Origin: Pyrocephalus nanus
Lineage: Eukaryota > Chordata > Aves > Passeriformes > Tyrannidae
Reading direction: 5' to 3'
DNA: 64,000 bases
Assembly (NCBI GenBank): GCA_038380795.1
Contig: CM076265.1
Location: 4,142,001-4,206,000 of the forward strand
The notes beneath the pieces were generated by a model. It searched no databases. It was not told where the DNA came from and worked only from the letters and a program-made list of their open reading frames with translations. A program made the translations under genes and the position numbers. Positions 45,971 to 64,000 of this stretch are shown here, piece by piece (positions within the stretch are counted from its first letter, which is position 1; each line of letters opens with the position of its first letter).

Positions 45971-47130
45971 TTACCAATTCTTGTGTCTGCTACTCCGGAA
46001 TGTTTTCTTCTAGGAAACACACCCATTCCACAGGTTCCACATCTGACCAAAATGCAGCAAGTGGCCTCCAATCCCACCAGTTAGCCTGAGAAGGCAGGGG
46101 GAAGTCTGCAGCTGTTGGAGCAGTTGCTGGGAATGCAATAAAACTCCCTTTCTTTGGACTGCACAAGGGCACGTGCTGAGGGCACCACGCAGCTCCTGCC
46201 CAAATCCTGTCCTGTCCCCAGCCATGCCAGGAGCCCGCAGCCTCGGAAAACACACGTGCCCGGGCTGCAGCTCCCCAGGGATGCCGCAGGGATTCAAGGA
46301 CAGCTGAGCACTTCCCTGTGGGGGCCGCCGGCCCTTCCAGCTCCCCCCGCGGCCGCGCCGCCCCGAGCCGCGGATGCTCCGCCACAAGGAACGGCCGGGC
46401 AGGAGCCGGCAGCGCCGGGACACCGGCCACGGGCACCCGGGCACCGGCAGCAGCAGGTACCGGCTCTCCACGGAAGCCCCAGGGTGGGGGATAAAGGATT
46501 CCCTCCGCCCGCCGCTCCCCCTCTCCCAGCCGGGGAGAGGTGGCGGCTCCCTGGGAGCGCACGGGGAAGCGATGCCGCCTGCCCTCCGAGTGTGGGACAG
46601 CACACCTGCCTGACTCCCCTCTCCCCAAAGAGCTTCCCCCGAGCCATCGCTGCAAAAACCCAGCATTTAGGACCCTTGGAATGCCGCTGGGAAACACCTC
46701 GTTCAAGCGGGCACGTCCCTGGGAACGATTCAGCCCCAGTATCGTGCTCCGTAAGCAGGGGACAAAACCTCCCTCCCTCTTTGGGTTGCCAAGCGCTCTA
46801 GCAGCAGCAGGAGCTGCCTTTGGCCATCGCAGCCGCCCCGCCCTGTGCCGAGCTCCGCTCAGCCTTCCAGAAGCCGCAGGACGGGTCATTCCCCGAGGAA
46901 GGGGGAGCTCCCCACGAGCCCCCGGGGCACGGAACGGGCACCGAGCGCTCCACAGCGAGCCCCGCCACCCCCGGGAGCCGAGCCGAGCCCCGACCGCCAG
47001 CGCAGCCCCCCAGCCCCTCCCGCCGGACCCCGCACAGCTCCGGGGACTGCCGGTCCCGCCGTGTCCTCCGGGAACACCGGGAGAGACCGGGATGGATGGG
47101 CGGATTGGGGGAAGGGAGGGGGGGGGGCAG
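45971..47130. other. Spacer becoming a CpG island
   Basis: After the ZDHHC13 poly(A) site, base composition rises sharply from about 46160. CpG-rich, GC-rich sequence runs to about 48250, interrupted by the 40-bp minisatellite. ORFs here are open on both strands, as expected for GC-rich DNA, and none resembles a known protein. A bidirectional or leftward promoter is possible but unproven. Confidence 0.5.
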
Positions 47131-47828
47131 GGAAAACCCGGACTGGATTTCGGCCGGAATACGGAATGGGGGGAAAACCCGGACTGGATTTCTCCCGGAG
47201 TACGGAATGGGGGAAAACCCGGACTGGATTTCTCCCGGAGTGCGGAATGGGGGAAAACCCGGACTGGATTTCTCCCGGAGTACGGAATGGGGGAAAACCC
47301 GGACTGGATTTCTCCCGGAGTACGGAATGGGGGAAAACCCGGACTGGATTTCTCCCGGAGTGCGGAATGGGGGAAAACCCGGACTGGATTTCTCCCGGAG
47401 TGCGGAATGGAGGAAAACCCGGACTGGATTTCTCCCGGAGTACGGAATGGGGGAAAACCCGGACTGGATTTCTCCCGGAGTACGGAATGGGGGAAAACCC
47501 GGACTGGATTTCTGCCGGAGTACGGAATGGGGGAAAACCCGGACTGGATTTCTGCCGGAGTACGGAATGGGGGAAAACCCGGACTGGATTTCTGCCGGAG
47601 TACGGAATGGGGGAAAACCCGGACTGGATTTCTGCCGGAGTACGGAATGGGGGAAAACCCGGACTGGATTTCTGCCGGAGTACGGAATGGGGGAAAACCC
47701 GGACTGGATTTCTGCCGGAGTACGGAATGGGGGAAAACCCGGACTGGATTTCTGCCGGAGTACGGAATGGGGGAAAACCCGGACTGGATTTCTGCCGGAG
47801 TACGGAATGGGGGAAAACCCGGACTGGT
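47131..47828. repeat. 40-bp minisatellite, about 17 copies
   Basis: The unit contains 'ggggaaaacccggactgga' and 'ccggagtacggaat'. The ggactgg landmark occurs 18 times from 47140 to 47821 at exactly 40-bp steps (one step of 41). Units 2-9 carry tctcccgg and units 10-17 carry tctgccgg; tgcgg replaces tacgg in units 3, 6 and 7. The unit has no stop codon in any of the six frames, so long artificial ORFs cross the array on both strands. Confidence 0.97.
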
Positions 47829-47852
47829 GCCTCTCAAGCTGGCACCGCCCTG

Positions 47853-47889
47853 ACCGGAAGTTCTCAAAAGCCACAGCAAAGATGGCGGC
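47853..47889 (+). promoter_or_regulatory. ETS plus YY1 core promoter
   Basis: A consensus ETS site ACCGGAAGT lies at 47853-47861 and a YY1 site AAAGATGGCGGC at 47878-47889. This TATA-less pair is typical of housekeeping CpG promoters, with the YY1 site just downstream of the start and pointing in the direction of transcription, here rightward. It lies 25 bp right of the 40-bp array. Activity is inferred. Confidence 0.6.
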
Positions 47890-48143
47890 GCGAGACCCTC
47901 CCCTCCGCCTCAGAGAGGCATCTCTCCTGCCGTCCGCCCTCCTCTCCGCCCCGACCCCCACTCCGCACTCGCAGCCCGTCTGGCCGCGGTGTTTCCCGCC
48001 GTGGGGACGGGGCGGGGCGCTCGGCCGCTCGTGGGCGGTGGCAGGACCGGCGCGGGCAGCCCCGGGCGGGGACTCCGCTCCTGCTCCTGCTCCGCTCCCG
48101 CCACGCCCCGTCCCGCCCCGCTCGGTCCCGCCGTGCCCTGGAG

Positions 48144-49478
48144 ATGCTCTCGGGGCTGCGCCGCCGGGATCTCCCCCGGGAGCCGCACACGGCGGCAGAC
48201 ACAACTTCAGGCTCTCCGGGAGATCGTCCCCGGCGTGAGCGGGGCCTGGCGGGGCGCCCGTGGGGTGGGGTGAGTCAGAGGGACACGTTTCCCTTCTCCT
48301 GCCTGTTGGCATTTGCTCCCTGGGCTGGGGCTCTTTTTTCCCCACTGCGGGCTGGTCCTTGCCGTGTATGCTGGGAAGGGTGGAGGGGCAGGGGCGAAGG
48401 GCCGGCTGCCGGTGGGGTCCCAGGGCTGTGGGGTTGTGCTGAGAGGGGCGGGAGGGTCCCCGTGGCTGAGCCTGAGCATTGGTTTGGGGCTTCGGGAGCC
48501 CGGGGGTGTTTGCAGCTCTGCCGGGGCTGCAGCTGGGCCGGGCCGTGGCACAGGCGCAGGGGAGCTGGGGGAGGGTTTGGGACTCCCCGCAGGGAAAGGG
48601 GGGCTGGACGGGCTGGATGGAGCCACGGGCTCGTGGGAACACACTCGTCCAGGGCGCTGGGATCCGCTCAAACTCCAGTTGCCCTCGTGCCCAGGGATGC
48701 AGGGTCTGAGGGATTGGATTTCCCTGGGGGGTTGCAGGAGAGCAGGGATGAGAGGAAAGGCGGTGCCAGAGCTGTGTCCCACCGGGCTGTGTTTCTCTCT
48801 GAGGACAGAGGTGAGGTGAGATTGCAGGGAGTGTTGGCATGAGCGTGCCAGGGAACGGGCAGCTCGGAATTCCAGGTGCTGATGGAACCATTGCCTTAGG
48901 TGTGTTTAGTTTGTGTCTTTGGGAGCTGGGATTCAGGCTGCAGAGCTGTTGTTGGGAACAAAGGGTGGAGCAAACCTGCTCTGTGGATATGTAAGGAAGG
49001 ACGGAGTAGCAAAGGAAGGGGAGTATTTCCACATGATAGCAATATTCCTCCCCCGGGTGTGGGATGGAGCAGCGATGGGGGGCTGGTTGGGGTTGGCCTG
49101 GGCTGGTCAGGATCAGCCCTAAACAAGCCACCAGAGCCCTGAACCCTCCAGAGGCAGTTTGCCCAGGAGCCCAGAATTTTCTGTGGAGCAGAGAGTGCTG
49201 GCAGCTGCCTGTGCCTGTCCCCGGCCTGGCACTGCCCACAGGGACACACTGGGCAAAGACCATTGCAGGGAACAAAACCCCTTCCTGCCAGAGGGTTTGT
49301 CCTGTGCAAGTCAGTCCTGGGGCAGCAATTGGACTCGGGCCATCAGTCAGCTGCTCTTCCCCCAGAAAGCACCATCCCCGTGGGCATTAATGACGTGCCC
49401 TGTGCCCACCGCTCACTGTACGCTCAACTGAAACCAGAGGAAGCCTTGCTTTGCTTGGAAGAGCTTGAAATGACTTAA
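48144..49478 (+). CDS. Possible small two-exon protein (67 aa), unknown function
   Basis: Exon 48144-48234 begins at an ATG with G at -3 and encodes MLSGLRRRDLPREPHTAADT and on to DRPR; its donor is GTGAGC. Exon 49366-49478 follows the acceptor TTCCCCCAG and encodes STIPVGINDVPCAHRSLYAQ, then LKPEEALLCLEELEMT and TAA. Both borders are phase 1, so the join is in frame and forms a Gln. The model starts 255 bp after the ETS/YY1 promoter. A poly(A) signal at 50372 could end the transcript. I do not recognise the protein. The second exon looks protein-like (acidic helix end); the first is less convincing. The alternative is a non-coding transcript, or exons I have missed. Confidence 0.3.
48235..49365 (+). 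other. GC-rich stretch, putative intron
   Basis: CpG density falls away after about 48300, and the rest is G-rich unique sequence. Long ORFs on both strands reflect composition only. No family match or repeat was recognised. Confidence 0.4.
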
Positions 49479-50371
49479 AAAAAAAATAAATGATCTCTTC
49501 TTTTCTTGCTTTCAGGTGATGGAGTTGCCTCTCTGGGTGTGTGCTGAGCTCTGGCTGCAGGAGACTGTCAGGCCTTGGTGGCATTGCATTCATGTTCTTC
49601 TCACTGGGAAACTGGAAATAGTTCTCAGTGATATTGCAGAAATTTTTTCTGAAACCTGTCCCCTTCTTTCTGCCTTTTGCTGATGCATCTTCTCCTCTTG
49701 CTTTGAATGTACAGCCTCCTTGCAGCTCCCAACTGGAAAAACCTGGGGTGACTCAGTGGGGACAGAGGTGACGTTTTTATCTGAAAACTTGGGGTAATTT
49801 CTAGGGGATACAGCAATTGTTTTGGTAGGAAAGTGTGTTTAACCCCATTGGCCCAAGTTGTGTTTGCAGCAGCTGGGGCCAGAGGGGCAAGGCAATCCAA
49901 AGCAAGCCTTGCTTGGCCTCTAAATCCCAGGGTAAGTTCTCCAAGCAGCTCCTTGAGGACTAAAGATACATTCAAATGGAACCAAGAGCGCTAAGAAGAT
50001 TCCTGACAATCCCAGTATTGCTGTCCTAGAATTTTGAACAGGTTTTGAAGCTGTTGATGGCAAAAATGGCTTTCTTCCTTTGGACGAGTCCCTCGGTAGG
50101 ATTTGGGGTTTCTTTGGATTTGGAGTCCCTCCCAGAGGCCCTGACACTGATCAGGAGCTGGCAGGACAAACAGACTGAGAGTGGCTCCAAGTGCTTTCAA
50201 AACCACGTTGGTACCCTCTGCTTTATCCTTGCAGATAGTAAAAGACAATTACATTTGAAAACTAAGGTGAATGTTCATATTTAAAAACTTAATGTTATGG
50301 TTACATTGTAATCTTGTTTCTTATGCTGTGAAAACCTCCAGTGAGTCTTTGTATTTGAAAGGTTTACATGT

Positions 50372-50377
50372 AATAAA
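50372..50377 (+). terminator. Poly(A) signal of a possible + strand transcript
   Basis: AATAAA with T/GT-rich sequence 20-40 bp downstream. It lies about 550 bp from the inferred CSRP3 end, so the two transcripts would converge. It would serve the CpG-island transcript starting near 47865. Confidence 0.4.
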
Positions 50378-50924
50378 ATAGAGCTTTCTTACTCCTAAGT
50401 GTATTTTTGCAGACTGAAATGGATTCAAGGGACATGTGACCAGTGAGGTTTTTAAGAACAGGAAGGCACAAAACCTTAAGAGGAAGCCTGACTCTGCCTG
50501 ATGTTTAATTTTATTAATTGATTTTTTTTTTCTTTTTTTACTTTATTTATTCATGAGCCTTGTGAGTGTACGAAAATAGGTAAGTTCATGATGGAAAAAT
50601 ATCATTGTATATAAAAAGAGAGAATTATTCCCAGCTGCATGCATAGATCTTTAATGGCTGATGTCAGCCAAGAAAAGGCTACAGTGTCAGTCTGGGAGGG
50701 CCACTGGGACATTGTGGTGTGAATGTAAGTCAAAGTTGGTAGCAATGAAAACCCACAGGGGAAGAGATCAAGGTGAGAAAATTTAAGTTAAATACAATCT
50801 AGACAACATAAGAGTCAAGTAGTGCAATGAAATGCAATTCTTCTTGTTAAGAAATGGGGGATTTGGTTCATCTTGAAATCTACAACTTTATAGAATGGAA
50901 AAGCACAAGCAAGTTCAAATAGCA

Positions 50925-51513
50925 ATAATGTGAAGCAGTAAGTACTTTATTGTAGCTTGAAAGCAGACAGTAACAAAACTTACAATGCTGCATTCTAGGA
51001 AAGCTTTGGTTTTCTTTGGAAATGCCTCCCCTTTTTAATTGTCTCAAGGTGAATAACCTCTGCCTCTAACCTACAACACAAAATGCCAACAGGTTCAAAA
51101 CACACCTAGGAGATTGGTAGGAATAGAGTAACATTGTGAACACAGGAAAATACAATAATAATAAAATAACTGGAACCCTCAGACCCTGCACTCCATAAGG
51201 TACCTCTATGGGACACTAAGCTGAGCCTAAAACTCCAATGTGCTAAATACTAGTTTAAGAAGCAATAATATTACACGAGGGTTTTTTGCCTTTGTTTACT
51301 ATAAAACAGACATGGACCTTGTTTTATCACTGTACCTTTGTAACCTAATCTAAGAATTTCTTAAGATATAAGCTCACAAATTCTTCCTGCGAGGTGGAAA
51401 ATCTTGCCCCAAATGCCCTATGTTCTTAGCAATATGTGATGTTTAATGTTTTATTTGACAGCTCTCACTTGGTGGCATCAACATCAGTTTGAGATTATTG
51501 CATCCATTTCTTC
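50925..51513 (-). other. CSRP3: CSRP3 3' UTR
   Basis: Non-coding sequence between the CSRP3 stop and the AATAAA at 50951-50946 (minus strand). The length fits the short mRNA of this family. The end point is inferred. Confidence 0.55.
50946..50951 (-). terminator. CSRP3: Likely poly(A) signal of CSRP3
   Basis: TTTATT on the plus strand (AATAAA on the minus strand), 563 bp past the CSRP3 stop. It gives a 3' UTR of roughly 590 nt, 50925-51513. Confidence 0.55.

Positions 51514-64000
<12,487 letters not shown>

Noticed and set aside
46798..49275. Minus-strand ORF of 825 codons, with overlapping long ORFs on both strands (for example 45990-47879 minus, 46845-48842 plus)
   Set aside because: The 40-bp repeat has no stop in any frame and the flanks are a CpG island, so long ORFs are expected in every direction. 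No family motif or splice logic supports any of them.
49476..49495. A-run and AATAAA right after the small-ORF stop as a retrogene tail
   Set aside because: The run is only about ten A's, the upstream sequence has a good splice acceptor, and no intronless parent is recognised. A short 3' end there remains possible but unproven.

Overview
The window looks like the genome of a bird, probably a songbird. The evidence is three vertebrate genes with short introns, CR1 LINE 3' ends as the only abundant interspersed repeat, CpG-rich promoters and GC-rich minisatellites. No bacterial, viral or organellar gene was seen. Exons were placed by matching the translation to remembered family members and requiring GT-AG (once AT-AC) borders and compatible phases. 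No database was searched.

Layout. (1) 1-20590: 3' part of SPON1 (F-spondin) on the + strand. It has a long intron, then nine coding exons for the end of the spondin domain and six thrombospondin type 1 repeats (TSRs), then a ~3.6 kb 3' UTR. A degenerate copy of the first TSR exon lies between TSR4 and TSR5 and runs into a CR1 element. (2) 20600-30770: intergenic, AT-rich at first. It then holds a divergent inverted pair of related loci for an unrecognised, Ser-rich, single-membrane-segment protein: a long ORF on the minus strand and a broken copy on the plus strand. (3) 30770-45970: complete ZDHHC13 on the + strand, 17 exons and 615 codons. Upstream of it is a CpG promoter with a 33-bp minisatellite. 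One intron is a textbook U12 AT-AC intron, and the catalytic cysteine of the DQHC motif is encoded as serine. (4) 46100-50400: a CpG island containing a 40-bp, 17-copy minisatellite. An ETS/YY1 promoter follows it at once, and a possible small two-exon + strand gene starts there. (5) 50925-64000: CSRP3 (muscle LIM protein) on the minus strand. All five coding exons are present (196 aa), followed by 5 kb of upstream sequence or 5' intron.

The three main genes have no shared pathway: F-spondin is a secreted matrix protein, ZDHHC13 a Golgi/ER membrane S-acyltransferase-family protein, and CSRP3 a striated-muscle Z-disc LIM protein. The most notable observations are the Cys-to-Ser change in ZDHHC13, the SPON1 exon duplication fused to CR1, the stop-free promoter minisatellite with its possible new transcript, and the inverted gene pair.
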